A stretch of 64,000 bases of DNA from Bacteroidales bacterium (GTDB lineage: Bacteria > Bacteroidota > Bacteroidia > Bacteroidales > F082), in contig JAFYIE010000093.1 in NCBI GenBank assembly GCA_017538795.1, forward strand, positions 1 through 64,000, read 5' to 3'. Each line of letters begins with the position of its first letter. Within the stretch, counting starts at the first letter, position 1. Below the pieces are notes generated by a model. It ran no database searches, was not told where the DNA came from, and worked only from the letters and a program-made list of their open reading frames with translations. A program made the translations under genes and the position numbers. Below, piece after piece: positions 42,644-52,416 of this stretch.

Positions 42644-43618
42644 TTATTTAATCCTGTTATAAAGATAGTCAGCGTAATTTCTCAGCACCACCTTCTTCTC
42701 TTCCGGAACATCAATTTTTTCAAGGTGCTTCAATGAATTGTTGTAATAATCTGTCATCACGCCGTTGACAATTTTGCGCACATTATACTTTGCGAAGATA
42801 TCCAAAACAGCCTGCATCTTCTTGTCGTCGCGGCCTTTTGGCATCGAGAAATAACCTTCGAGACGTTTTTTATCCTCAGCCGAAGCAAGTTCCAAAGCCT
42901 TCAGATAGAGATAAGTCTTCTTGTTGTCGGCGATGTCGCCTCCTGGCATCTTGCCGAAAACCTTCACATCGCCATAGCAGTCGAACAGGTCGTCTTGCAA
43001 CTGGAACGCGATGCCGAGGTCGATGCCGAAGTCGTAGACAGCTTTCATGTTTTTCTCGTCGGCACCGGCCACGATAGCGCCTATCTTCAGCACTGAACCG
43101 AGCAAAACAGCAGTTTTCAGACGAATCATCTCGATATATTCGTCGAGTGTGACATCGTCGCGAGTCTCGAAATTCAGGTCGTGTTGCTGTCCCTCGCACA
43201 CCTCAAGCGCCACCTTGCAGAGCTCAGCGAGAATCTGTTGCGAATATGCCTTATTGGTACTAAGCGCATACTGAAAAGCCTTGATGAGCATGGTATCGCC
43301 AGAAAGCAAAGCGATGTTGGAGTTCCATTTGTGATAAACGGTCTCCAATCCGCGACGCAGCGGCGCCTCGTCCATGATATCGTCGTGAATGAGCGTGAAG
43401 TTATGGAAAATCTCAGCCGCCACCGCCGGAGTGAGGCATTCGTTGATGTCACCACCAAACATCTCGCAGGCGAGCAACGCCAAGGTCGGGCGCATACGTT
43501 TGCCTTTCTGACGCATGGTGTAGTCGATTGGAGCGTAAAGCTCGCTCGGAGTTCCCATAAATTCTTGTGACTCAATGAAATGAGTTATCAAATCCTGAAT
43601 TTTCTCAACAGATGTCAT
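42644..43618 (-). CDS. Polyprenyl diphosphate synthase
   Basis: This is a 324-residue trans-prenyltransferase that adds isopentenyl units to an allylic diphosphate to make the long isoprenoid chain of menaquinone or a shorter product. The first aspartate-rich motif is LIHDDIMDEAPLRRG and the second is QLQDDLFDCYGD; GGDIADNKKTYLYLKAL and QKGKRMRPTLALLACEMFGGD also fit. The exact chain length cannot be read from sequence alone. It overlaps the stop of the RND transporter gene by four bases, so the two are co-transcribed. Confidence 0.9.
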   Translation of the reverse strand: MTSVEKIQDLITHFIESQEFMGTPSELYAPIDYTMRQKGKRMRPTLALLACEMFGGDINECLTPAVAAEIFHNFTLIHDDIMDEAPLRRGLETVYHKWNSNIALLSGDTMLIKAFQYALSTNKAYSQQILAELCKVALEVCEGQQHDLNFETRDDVTLDEYIEMIRLKTAVLLGSVLKIGAIVAGADEKNMKAVYDFGIDLGIAFQLQDDLFDCYGDVKVFGKMPGGDIADNKKTYLYLKALELASAEDKKRLEGYFSMPKGRDDKKMQAVLDIFAKYNVRKIVNGVMTDYYNNSLKHLEKIDVPEEKKVVLRNYADYLYNRIK

Positions 43619-45918
43619 ATCTTTTTTCTATTAAATGTCAAAACTAATGCCGGAAGCACTAAGATGTTTGTTATCAAGGCGACAAGCAATGTCAACGGGA
43701 CAAGGAAACCGACGATCTTAGTGCCGCCAAACGACGAGAAAGCGAAGATGAGGAATCCGCAGATGAGGATGCTCGCCGAATAAATCATGCTTGGTCCGGT
43801 CTCTTGAATGGCCGCCATCACCGACTTCTTGATGTCGTTGCCGTTGATTTTCATCTGCAGCCTGTAACGCGCAAGGTAATGAATGGTGTTGTCGACGCTG
43901 ATGCCGAGCGCTATGCTGAACACAATAATCGTCGACATCTTGAGCGGGATGCCGAAATAACCCATCACGCCGGCGGTAAATAAAAGTGGTATCAAGTTGG
44001 GTATCAACGAGATAACTACCATCTTGAATTTATGAAACGTTATCACCATCAGAAATGCGATGACTAAAAATGCCAGAAACAGCGAATACGACAGGTTCCG
44101 GATGAGGTAATTCGTGCCTTGCAACGTCACCATGGCGCTACCCGTCATAACCACGTCGTATTTCTCCTTCGGGAAAATCTTATTTATCGCAGGTGTCAGC
44201 GACTTGCTGATGCTGTCGATTTTCGGCGTCGTGACGTTCGCCATCTGCACCGAGATTCGTGTGCACTGCATCTCTTTGTCCATGTACTGCGAGATGACGT
44301 TCGGCAGCTCGCCGCCCTTGTTTTCAGGCATGTATTTCAAGATAAAGCCGAATTCGTTGTTACTCGGTACCTTATATTGTTCTCTTTTTCCGTTGAAGAA
44401 GCCTTGTCGCGCGAACTTCACCACCTCGGCAATGGAGAGCGGGGAGCTGAACTCAGGATACAGCGCCAGAGTGTCCTGCAGCTGCTGCACCTTGCGGATG
44501 AACGTGGCGTTCATGATTCCCTTAGGTTTCTTGGTGTCGATGGAAATCTCGAAAGGCATCACGCCGCCCACATTTTCCTCAAAAAACATGATGTCTTTGT
44601 AAAGCTTGTCGCTCTTGGCGATATCGTCGACGACACGTCCGGATGTAGTCATTCGCATCGCCCCGATGACAACTACTATCATAACGACGCCAAGCACCGC
44701 ATAGATGAAGCGTTTGCGACCCAAAACGAATTTCGAGACCTCAGCCATGATGTAATTGATTTTCGGGCTGTTCATGTAGTTGACCATCTTCCCTTCCGGA
44801 TTTTTCTGATAGCTGAAAAACGTCGGGAGGAGCACAATCGTCAGGACGTATGTCAGCATGATGCAGACGCTGGCAAGGATGCCGAACGGCACGAGGAGCA
44901 CGTTTCTCGTGATGATGAAAGAGGCGAAGCTGACCGCCGTGGTCGTGTTAGTAAGGAAGTTGGCCGGGCCGATACGCACTATGACGTTGCGCAAAGCCTC
45001 GAACTTATCGTGACAAGCGTCGAACTCACGATGATATTTATTAAGCATGAAAATGGAGTTTTCCACGCCTATGATAATCAACAACGGCGGGAGCACGCCA
45101 GTCAGGATGGTGACGTCGAAGTTCAGCAGCACCATGATGCCGAACATGTAAGCCACAGATATTATGACTATCGACACCACCGACACAAGCGGACGCCATG
45201 AACGGAAGAACAGATACAGGATGAACCCTGCCACAAAAATAGAGAGGAGGGTGAATCCGACTATCTCCTTCACCATTTTCTGCGTCGTTATCTCACGGAT
45301 GTAAGGCATTCCCGACACGCATATCTCGATGCCGTGCGCCTCGCTATATTCGTCCAAAATCTGTTTCAACGAGAGCACCAAATCCTTGCGCACCTTCGTC
45401 GTTACGTGTTCTTCGTCAAGGGAGACAATCATCATGACGGAGTTTTTTTCCGGATTGAAAAGCAGACCGTCGTACATGGCGAGGCTCATGATCTCGTCTC
45501 TGATGGCATCAACCTCTTCCTGTGTCTCGGGACGGCTTTTCACCACCTGCGACAGCTCGAACTTCTTGATGCTGTCGTTTTTCTTAAGATTGTAAATCCT
45601 TGTGACAGAGAGACATTCAGTGACGCCATCAATCTCTCTTATCTTGGTATTGAGGTCGTAATAATCCTGAAAATGCTCAAGTGTGTAGAGGTCGGCGTCG
45701 TACATCCCAACGAAGACGCTTCTGCCATCTTGTCCGTATTTGTCGAGAAATTGTCTGTAAACAATCATGGTGGAGTCGGTGTCGGGAAGAGTGTTGGCGA
45801 GGTTGTGCCCCATCTTCACGTTAAACGCCTTCACGCCCATGAAAATCAGTATGATAGAGACTATAAAAAGGTTTAAAACTCGATGTTTTAAAATATAGTT
45901 AGCGATTGTATCCCACAT
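43615..45918 (-). CDS. RND/MMPL-family transporter
   Basis: This is a 767-residue inner-membrane protein with two repeats of an MMPL/HpnN-like unit. TM1 lies near residues 15-32 (HRVLNLFIVSIILIFMG), followed by a periplasmic loop and five TM segments (FTLLSIFVAGFILYLFF, VVSIVIISVAYMFGIMVLL, GVLPPLLIIIGVENSIFMLNKYH, and so on). The second half repeats this (LFLAFLVIAFLMVITF; MSTIIVFSIALGISVDNTIHYLARY). It has an SSD-like core and no matching adaptor or outer-membrane gene nearby. It may move a lipid or hydrophobic substrate. The start is set at 45918, below the promoter box. Confidence 0.88.
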   Translation of the reverse strand: MWDTIANYILKHRVLNLFIVSIILIFMGVKAFNVKMGHNLANTLPDTDSTMIVYRQFLDKYGQDGRSVFVGMYDADLYTLEHFQDYYDLNTKIREIDGVTECLSVTRIYNLKKNDSIKKFELSQVVKSRPETQEEVDAIRDEIMSLAMYDGLLFNPEKNSVMMIVSLDEEHVTTKVRKDLVLSLKQILDEYSEAHGIEICVSGMPYIREITTQKMVKEIVGFTLLSIFVAGFILYLFFRSWRPLVSVVSIVIISVAYMFGIMVLLNFDVTILTGVLPPLLIIIGVENSIFMLNKYHREFDACHDKFEALRNVIVRIGPANFLTNTTTAVSFASFIITRNVLLVPFGILASVCIMLTYVLTIVLLPTFFSYQKNPEGKMVNYMNSPKINYIMAEVSKFVLGRKRFIYAVLGVVMIVVVIGAMRMTTSGRVVDDIAKSDKLYKDIMFFEENVGGVMPFEISIDTKKPKGIMNATFIRKVQQLQDTLALYPEFSSPLSIAEVVKFARQGFFNGKREQYKVPSNNEFGFILKYMPENKGGELPNVISQYMDKEMQCTRISVQMANVTTPKIDSISKSLTPAINKIFPKEKYDVVMTGSAMVTLQGTNYLIRNLSYSLFLAFLVIAFLMVITFHKFKMVVISLIPNLIPLLFTAGVMGYFGIPLKMSTIIVFSIALGISVDNTIHYLARYRLQMKINGNDIKKSVMAAIQETGPSMIYSASILICGFLIFAFSSFGGTKIVGFLVPLTLLVALITNILVLPALVLTFNRKKI

Positions 45919-45939
45919 AAAAACATTCTTTACAATCTG

Positions 45940-45947
45940 CAAAGATA
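45940..45947 (-). promoter_or_regulatory. Promoter -7 box for the RND-polyprenyl synthase operon
   Basis: The minus strand reads TATCTTTG, then CAG, 21 bases before the ATG at 45918. An earlier frame start at 45957 would lie upstream of the box. Confidence 0.65.
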
Positions 45948-45980
45948 GAAAAAACACCCGAACAATTAAAATTATTTATG

Positions 45981-45988
45981 TATTTTTG
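45981..45988 (+). promoter_or_regulatory. Promoter -7 box for pssA
   Basis: TATTTTTG followed by CA lies 14 bases before the pssA ATG, and is back to back with the box at 45940-45947. Confidence 0.6.
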
Positions 45989-46002
45989 CAAAAAAATTAG
46001 TT

Positions 46003-46710
46003 ATGTCAATAGTCAAGCACATCCCGAACACCATCACATGCCTCAATCTTATAAGTGGCTGTGTTTCAATACTTTTAACCTGCAACAATCATATTTTGAT
46101 GGCTTCCGCGATGATATTTATCGCCGCGGTTTTCGATTTCTTCGACGGATTCGCTGCAAGGGCTTTGAACGCTAAATCGCCAATAGGCGGTGAACTCGAC
46201 TCGTTGTCGGATGTAGTGTCGTTCGGCGTTGCGCCATCATTCATCGTGGCATGGTTTCTCAGCACTTTGGATATCAGCTGGATGTTCATGAACATCAATG
46301 TCTTCCCGATGTTGGCGTTCGTTTTGGCTGCTTTCGCCGCCGTGCGTCTCGCAAAATTCAACATCGACACCCGCCAAACCAGTTCATTCATCGGACTTCC
46401 GGTGCCAACGGTAGGTTTGTTCATCGCGTCGCTGCCGTTCATGCTTTTCCACATCGGAAGAGAAAGTGTGCTTTACAATTTCGTGGTAAACCCTTATTTC
46501 CTCCTTGCAATGGTCGCCATCTTCAGCTGGCTGATGATCAGCGAGGTGCCGTTTTTCTCGTTCAAGATTAAAAACCTGAAATTCAAAGAAAACATTCTGC
46601 GCTACATCGTAGTTATATTCGCAATAACGGCAGTCGTCATCCTGCAATGGATGGCGCTGCCGTTTATATTTTTGTTTTATATTTTGTTATCAGTTATTTG
46701 TTACCGTTAA
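46003..46710 (+). CDS. pssA: CDP-diacylglycerol-serine O-phosphatidyltransferase
   Basis: The enzyme makes phosphatidylserine, the precursor of phosphatidylethanolamine, in the inner membrane. The 235-residue protein has the CDP-alcohol phosphotransferase signature in DFFDGFAARALNAKSPIGGELDSLSDVVSFG (DGxxAR, eight residues, GxxxDxxxD), near residues 46-76, and six or so hydrophobic segments. The family length fits. It is convergent with the C25 protease gene and overlaps its stop by four bases. Confidence 0.93.
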   Translation: MSIVKHIPNTITCLNLISGCVSILLTCNNHILMASAMIFIAAVFDFFDGFAARALNAKSPIGGELDSLSDVVSFGVAPSFIVAWFLSTLDISWMFMNINVFPMLAFVLAAFAAVRLAKFNIDTRQTSSFIGLPVPTVGLFIASLPFMLFHIGRESVLYNFVVNPYFLLAMVAIFSWLMISEVPFFSFKIKNLKFKENILRYIVVIFAITAVVILQWMALPFIFLFYILLSVICYR

Positions 46711-49700
46711 CGTTTAACGATTTTCGTCACATTTTCATTAACCTTCACGAAATACATTCCGGCGTTGAGGTCTGCAATGTTGATCTGCATGTCGCCTGAA
46801 ACGTTTTCATAACGTCTCACGATCTGTCCGACGCTGTTGTAAACCACAACATCCGACTGATTGTCACCGAGTTGTACATTCAGCACATCGTTGGCAGGGT
46901 TTGGATAGATTGTAACATTATTCTCGACCACTGTCTGGACATCGGTGATGATTGTCGATGCTGGGAATGCCACGTTGTCGATCCATGCGCAGTCTGAACC
47001 GCTCGACACCGACACGTCTTTGGTATATTCCCATTTAAGTTCATGGTTGCCTGGAGTCAAAGCGTAGCTTGCCTGTGTCCAAGCCACCTCGCCCGACCAG
47101 TTGTTTTTCTCCGAGCCGTCGATATAGAAGTGCAGTTTGTCGTAGTTGCTTTCCGATGACACCTTATAATAGAAGTTTATCTCGCTTTCCGTTCCAACCA
47201 TAACGCTGATATACAAAGCCGATGTCTCGCCATCCTGGATAGCCGACGACCTGGCGCAATAATGGCCTTCGTAAGGATTTTGTGTCACAACCTCCCATGC
47301 ATAAATCGGGCTTGAGCTGTGCCAGTCGAACGCGCTGAAGTCGCCTGTCTCGAAGCCGTCCATCGACTGTCCGACAGAGATATAATAAGAGTCATTCAAC
47401 ATATAATTTCCGTAATATGCAGCATAAGGCAGCTGATACATGGTGCCAAGCTCGACGTTCTGGCTCAAGGTAAAGTCCATGTCGACTGCAAACTCCTCGC
47501 CTGCCGCTATTGTTCCGAAATTCCATTCTGTCGTCTCTATCGTGATGTCGGCATGTCCGTTGAAAACCACGAAAACTGCCGATGGCACTGCTGCGCCGCC
47601 ATTGTTTTTCAAGACGAAATGCACTGTGCCGCTGTCGCCAGGAGCCAAAGCCGCGCCTGTTGATGTCTCGACTACAGCGCTCACGAGTTCAAACTCAGGA
47701 GCATAGATTCTTGCGTTGAAATGGCTTTCCCATGTCTCGGTGCCGTCGGTACAAGAGATGTTGAAACGCACGGCGGTGTTGTTCGGGACAGCGTCGCTCA
47801 CTGTGAAAGCGAAGGCGTTCTCCATCGTTACGCTCTGATTTCCGTCGACATTGCCTAAGTTCGCAGTCGCTTCATTGATGGTGACATATTCGCTATCGCA
47901 AGAAATCGTTGCTGTCACGTTGCTCGCGTTGACGCTGCCGACGTTTTTCATGACCATATTGAAAGCATAGTCGCCGCCAAATTCTATCTGTGCAGCGCCA
48001 TTTGCCAAGGTGTAGCTTTCATAAACGACATAAGGGGTGTTGCTTGGCACCGCCATCATCTCGACAGACTGTGGATATGAGCTGATACCCGTCACCTTCA
48101 TTATCATCTCGCCTACGCTTTGCAAGCCGCCTTCAAATTCAATCTCCGCCACGCCGTTTTCGTCGGTGGCACCCATCGCGATGACTTCGCCGTCCATGTA
48201 GACGAGGCAGCGGTAGTTCTTCAAGCCGTTGCCGCTTTCGTCGGTCACCTCGACTTCAATGGATTGTGTTCCAATAACCACCTGTGCAGGAGCCTCCACA
48301 ACAGCTGTGAAAGGCTCGTCGAGCCACACGTTGACAGCACCGTCGCCGAGTACGTTCATGTCGTAGAAGTTCCAACGCAGAGCACCTTCCTCCCACTGTC
48401 CAGGAGCCGTGACCCAAGGAGCTGTCATGCATTTGCCTTCAGAGATGGCGCATCCGAGGAAACCTATACGGTCGTTCCACTGTGCGTCGGTCATCTCTCT
48501 CTCGAGGTGAGCTCCAGGACCTTCTGTCTGACCCTCGTTAAACCAACCGTAGCGTGAGTTTCCGATGACGGCGACAGCGAAATTCTGCATCTTAACCATC
48601 TTTTCGAGGATACAGTCCGAATCAAAAGCGCCGCAGTCGCAACCTTGAGTATGAAAGAAGGTGTAGTTGTGTGTAGTGCCGTCAGCACCCGAGAAATCGC
48701 TGTTCGAAACGCCATACCATCCAGCCACATAGCCAGTGTTGGCATGTCCATCGTGATGCACGTAGCTTGTTCCCGCATTGATGGCCTGCTTTAGCAACGA
48801 GCCGCTCCAGTTACCTTGTTCCTCATAGAGTTTTGTAAAGTCGTAAGTCGTTGGATATCCGACAGTTGTGTAACCGTTATCATCGTGTGTTCCTATCAAA
48901 AGCTCGAGATAATCTGAGCCGTTTGATGTCGGGTTATCATAAAGATGTTCGCCAGCGAGAATCACTTTGTGGAACTCGCCGAGAACCGGAGTCTGCTGAT
49001 ATGACATCGATTTATGAACCATATTAGCGAGGTCGGTATTGCTATTGAACGACATACGGCTCATACCTATTTCAGGAAGGAGGTCATCCTCACCAGGCTC
49101 GCCATAACGGTTGTTTCCGTTGTCGTTCCATGTGCCGTCGAGGCCGCAATAATAAAGGTCTGCAGGAATGTTATTGCTTTCCTGGTCACCACCGCCTGAT
49201 GTCACATAGCAGTAGAAAGCGCGGTAAGGGATGATGTCGACATCGCCACCCAAAACAGCCATCATGATACCGTTGTTCTGGTATTCCTGGATGATGTAGT
49301 TACGAATCTTATCTTGGTTGTCGACACCTGTCATAGTGCTGTAAATGGCGTCGGTTGTGACGATTTCGTTACGCAAACCGATGCTGTTGTAATATTCGCG
49401 ATATTCAGCGTAAGCGTCAACATAGCTCGCGCCAGTGATAATCAAAACATCGTAGTTTGTGACTTCGCGGCCTCTCGTCTCATAATTTTCAACCATTTCA
49501 GGGTTTTGGGCAAGACGTTTCACGCTGTTTTTGATCTCCTGAGTTCCCCAAAGCATCTCGCTCTTGTCGGTTCTCGAAGATCTGACGTTTACACGGACAT
49601 TAGCGGTTTTTGCATACATCACCTTGCCTTCTGAAGGGACGTATTGAACTGGGGTGAATGACGAAAAAGCGAAGCCATAGCCGTTTTTGTATTGTGTAGT

Positions 49701-50090
49701 CACAACACCATGATTTTCAGCTGGATAGACACCTCTCGAAGCATAAATCTCTTCGTTTTTCACCAAATCTCTTTTCTCATTATCGCCGACTGTTCTTGAC
49801 GGTTGATACGGGAAGAGACTGATATTTCCTTCAATTTCCTGGAAATCAGAGAGTTCCACCTCAATTGACTCGGCTTCAGTGCCTTGTGGCAGCATGAGGC
49901 TGACAGCCTGATATGGCAACGAAGGATTACCTGCGACAGCGGTCTGCATACAGCCGTCGAAGCTGATTTGCTGATAACCGCGAAGCTCTGTAACTTTCGG
50001 ATTATCAAAGTGATAAGTCTTTTCAACTGTCTGAGCGAAAGTAATCAAGCTCATCATCGACAGAAGCACAAAAAACGTTAATTTTTTCAT
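46707..50090 (-). CDS. Gingipain-like C25 cysteine peptidase with T9SS sorting domain
   Basis: This is a 1127-residue secreted protease. A signal peptide (to about AQ, residue 20) is followed by a C25 propeptide-like region (residues 25-200), then the catalytic domain with NYDVLIITGASYVDAYAEYREYYNSIGL, AVLGGDVDIIPYR, the histidine in YVHHDGHANTGY (445-451) and the cysteine in TQGCDCGAFD (C484 most likely). Ig-like beta modules follow from about 620 and a MAM/jelly-roll-like part near 930-1030. The end (NNVTIYPNPANDVLNVQLGD to YFVKVNENVTKIVKR) is a classic type A sorting domain. It would degrade proteins at the cell surface. Confidence 0.92.
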   Translation of the reverse strand: MKKLTFFVLLSMMSLITFAQTVEKTYHFDNPKVTELRGYQQISFDGCMQTAVAGNPSLPYQAVSLMLPQGTEAESIEVELSDFQEIEGNISLFPYQPSRTVGDNEKRDLVKNEEIYASRGVYPAENHGVVTTQYKNGYGFAFSSFTPVQYVPSEGKVMYAKTANVRVNVRSSRTDKSEMLWGTQEIKNSVKRLAQNPEMVENYETRGREVTNYDVLIITGASYVDAYAEYREYYNSIGLRNEIVTTDAIYSTMTGVDNQDKIRNYIIQEYQNNGIMMAVLGGDVDIIPYRAFYCYVTSGGGDQESNNIPADLYYCGLDGTWNDNGNNRYGEPGEDDLLPEIGMSRMSFNSNTDLANMVHKSMSYQQTPVLGEFHKVILAGEHLYDNPTSNGSDYLELLIGTHDDNGYTTVGYPTTYDFTKLYEEQGNWSGSLLKQAINAGTSYVHHDGHANTGYVAGWYGVSNSDFSGADGTTHNYTFFHTQGCDCGAFDSDCILEKMVKMQNFAVAVIGNSRYGWFNEGQTEGPGAHLEREMTDAQWNDRIGFLGCAISEGKCMTAPWVTAPGQWEEGALRWNFYDMNVLGDGAVNVWLDEPFTAVVEAPAQVVIGTQSIEVEVTDESGNGLKNYRCLVYMDGEVIAMGATDENGVAEIEFEGGLQSVGEMIMKVTGISSYPQSVEMMAVPSNTPYVVYESYTLANGAAQIEFGGDYAFNMVMKNVGSVNASNVTATISCDSEYVTINEATANLGNVDGNQSVTMENAFAFTVSDAVPNNTAVRFNISCTDGTETWESHFNARIYAPEFELVSAVVETSTGAALAPGDSGTVHFVLKNNGGAAVPSAVFVVFNGHADITIETTEWNFGTIAAGEEFAVDMDFTLSQNVELGTMYQLPYAAYYGNYMLNDSYYISVGQSMDGFETGDFSAFDWHSSSPIYAWEVVTQNPYEGHYCARSSAIQDGETSALYISVMVGTESEINFYYKVSSESNYDKLHFYIDGSEKNNWSGEVAWTQASYALTPGNHELKWEYTKDVSVSSGSDCAWIDNVAFPASTIITDVQTVVENNVTIYPNPANDVLNVQLGDNQSDVVVYNSVGQIVRRYENVSGDMQINIADLNAGMYFVKVNENVTKIVKR

Positions 50091-50125
50091 TGTATAAATT
50101 TTTAATGATTAATCAATAAAGTTTG

Positions 50126-50133
50126 CAAAGGTA
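50126..50133 (-). promoter_or_regulatory. Promoter -7 box for the C25 peptidase
   Basis: The minus strand reads TACCTTTG, then CAA, 35 bases before the ATG at 50090. Confidence 0.6.
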
Positions 50134-50166
50134 CATTTTTTTTTGATATGTGAATAAATTTCTTTG

Positions 50167-50174
50167 TAATTTTG
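50167..50174 (+). promoter_or_regulatory. Promoter -7 box for the GH3 gene, four bases from the ATG
   Basis: TAATTTTG, then TAGT, then ATG. The spacing would start the transcript at the ATG itself. Confidence 0.5.
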
Positions 50175-50178
50175 TAGT

Positions 50179-52383
50179 ATGAAAACGAAGCTTTACATAA
50201 TTGTTGCGCTGTGTTTCTTGGTGTCATGCACGACATCAAAGAAAGACGATATCGACAAAAAAGTCGATAACTTATTGAGTAAGATGACTTTAACCGAAAA
50301 AATCGGGCAGTTGTGTTGTCCGATTGGATTCAACCTTGACGACGAGGCTTATCATCGTTTGATGGGCACCTTGCCTTGCGGCGGATTTTGGGCTGTTTTG
50401 CGCGCTGATCCGTGGTCGCAAAAGACTGTTGAGACAGGTCCCGACGCTCGTGAATCTGTCCTTATTTTCAACAAGATGCAGCGTTATGCGGTGGAAAATA
50501 CGCGCCTCGGCATCCCGATTTATTTTGCCGAAGAATGTCCTCATGGCTTGATGGCTGTTGGAGCCACGGTGTATCCCACTGGTTTAGGATTGGCGGCGAC
50601 ATGGGACGAGGAGTTATTATATAAGGTAGGTGACGCTATAGGCGCCGAGGCCGCAGGCCGAGGCGCTCAGTTCGGATACGGTCCGGTGCTCGACATCGCG
50701 AGAGATCCACGTTGGTCACGAGTGGAAGAAGGCTTTGGCGAAGACCCATATCTCTCAGGAATGTGCGGCAGCGCCGTCATCAGAGGCATGCAGAAACATC
50801 TGGCGGCGGCGGTGAAACATTTTGCGGCATACGGCATCCCTGAAGGCGGGCACAACGGCGCCGCCGCACAGACGGGACCAAATAAATTGATGTCGGATTA
50901 TCTGTCGAATTTTGAAATAGCAGTGAAAAACGGTGCAAAAAGCATCATGACGTCATACAACGCCATCGACGGAGTGCCTTGTACATCAAACAGCTGGCTC
51001 TTGAAAGATGTTTTGCGTGAGCAGTGGGGATTCAATGGCGTCGTCTTCTCCGACCTCGGCAGCATCTGGGCGCTCCACAGCACCCATCGAACAGCAGAAA
51101 ACCAGCTGATTGCCACAGCACAGGCCATCAACGCAGGCGTCGACATCGATTTAGGCGCATCAAATTATGGCGCGTTCCTGAAAATCGCCGTCGAAAACGG
51201 TTTAGTGCCAATCGAGAACGTCGATGACGCCGTTCGCAGGGTTTTACGATTCAAATATGAAGCAGGGTTGTTCGACAATCCGTATATTCCAATTCCTGAA
51301 TCAACAAACGATAACGAATTGGCGTTGGAAACGGCACAAAAATCAATTGTTTTATTAAAAAATGATGGTATTTTGCCATTAAAACATGACGTGAAATCCA
51401 TTGCCGTCATCGGGCCGAATGCCGACAATATGTACAATCAATTAGGCGATTATACCGCGCCTCAGAATCAGAATCACATCGTCACGGTGTTGGAGGGCAT
51501 CAGAAACCGTGCCAATTCTGACACGAAAATCGTCTACGCCAAAGGCTGCTCCATCCGCGACACCAAAGACGCCGACTTTGAATCAGCGATAAAGGCTGCA
51601 AAATCGGCAGATGTCACCATTTTGGTGGTCGGAGGTTCAAGCGCACGCGACTTCAAGACATCATACGAATCGACAGGTGCAGCTGTCGTCAACGATCACA
51701 TCTCCGACATGGACTGCGGCGAAGGATATGACCGTGTTTCATTGGAACTTTCTGGCTTGCAGGAGAACCTCATCAAAGAAATCTCAAAGCTTCACAAACC
51801 TTTGATTATTGTTTACATAGAAGGTCGTCCGCTGCTTAAAAACACCGCCGACGAGGTTGCCGACGCACTCCTCACCGCCTTCTACCCTGGCGAGCAAGGC
51901 GGCAACGCCATCGCCGACGTAATCTTCGGAAACTACAACCCAGCCGGACGTTTACCGATATCTCAGCCTCGCAACACAGGCCAGATTCCGATCTATTATT
52001 CGCAACCGAAACCACACGACTACGTCGAATGCGAAAGCACGCCACTGTTCTGCTTCGGATACGGTCTAAGCTATTCGGATTTTGAATATAACAATTTAAA
52101 TATCAAGAAATTAGAAAACGAAATAGAGGTTTCGTTCGACGTGAAAAACATCGGCAAATACCACGGCGACGAGGTGGTTCAGCTCTATCTCCGCGACGAA
52201 TACGCCACCATCACCCCTGCCGAGAAGCAGCTCAAAGGGTTCAAGAGAATAAATACTAAAAAGAATGATACTCAAAGAGTTACATTCACAATTCCGACAG
52301 CGAATCTAGAACCTGACGAGTTTACCATCATGGTAGGAGCATCGTCTGACGACATCCGTTTGAAAGAAAAAATTGTAATTTAA
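50179..52383 (+). CDS. GH3 family beta-glycosidase lipoprotein
   Basis: This is a 734-residue glycoside hydrolase family 3 enzyme, of the beta-glucosidase/beta-xylosidase type. The N-terminus carries a lipobox (FLVSC, Cys 15). The first TIM-barrel domain has GPVLDIARDPRWSRVEEGFGEDPYLSG, AAVKHFAAYG and the nucleophile Asp in GFNGVVFSDLGSI. The second domain (from about 370) has KSIVLLKNDGILPL, and the C-terminal fibronectin III-like domain is YNNLNIKKLENEIEVSFDVKN to VQLYLRDEYATITP. It probably acts on oligosaccharides in the periplasm or at the surface. No SusC/SusD pair is near. Confidence 0.92.
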   Translation: MKTKLYIIVALCFLVSCTTSKKDDIDKKVDNLLSKMTLTEKIGQLCCPIGFNLDDEAYHRLMGTLPCGGFWAVLRADPWSQKTVETGPDARESVLIFNKMQRYAVENTRLGIPIYFAEECPHGLMAVGATVYPTGLGLAATWDEELLYKVGDAIGAEAAGRGAQFGYGPVLDIARDPRWSRVEEGFGEDPYLSGMCGSAVIRGMQKHLAAAVKHFAAYGIPEGGHNGAAAQTGPNKLMSDYLSNFEIAVKNGAKSIMTSYNAIDGVPCTSNSWLLKDVLREQWGFNGVVFSDLGSIWALHSTHRTAENQLIATAQAINAGVDIDLGASNYGAFLKIAVENGLVPIENVDDAVRRVLRFKYEAGLFDNPYIPIPESTNDNELALETAQKSIVLLKNDGILPLKHDVKSIAVIGPNADNMYNQLGDYTAPQNQNHIVTVLEGIRNRANSDTKIVYAKGCSIRDTKDADFESAIKAAKSADVTILVVGGSSARDFKTSYESTGAAVVNDHISDMDCGEGYDRVSLELSGLQENLIKEISKLHKPLIIVYIEGRPLLKNTADEVADALLTAFYPGEQGGNAIADVIFGNYNPAGRLPISQPRNTGQIPIYYSQPKPHDYVECESTPLFCFGYGLSYSDFEYNNLNIKKLENEIEVSFDVKNIGKYHGDEVVQLYLRDEYATITPAEKQLKGFKRINTKKNDTQRVTFTIPTANLEPDEFTIMVGASSDDIRLKEKIVI

Positions 52384-52404
52384 CTTGTTTTTTCAGAAAA
52401 TTTG

Positions 52405-52412
52405 TATCTTTG
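52405..52412 (+). promoter_or_regulatory. Promoter -7 box for the deacetylase gene, four bases from the ATG
   Basis: TATCTTTG, then CATT, then ATG at 52417. The geometry is the same as for GH3 and murF-alr. It rules out the TTG at 52402 as start. Confidence 0.6.
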
Positions 52413-52416
52413 CATT

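Noticed and set aside
44119-45201. A 360-codon open frame opposite the RND transporter gene
   Set aside because: It is antisense to a membrane protein with clear repeat structure; Arg, His and Asp excess is typical of a shadow frame.
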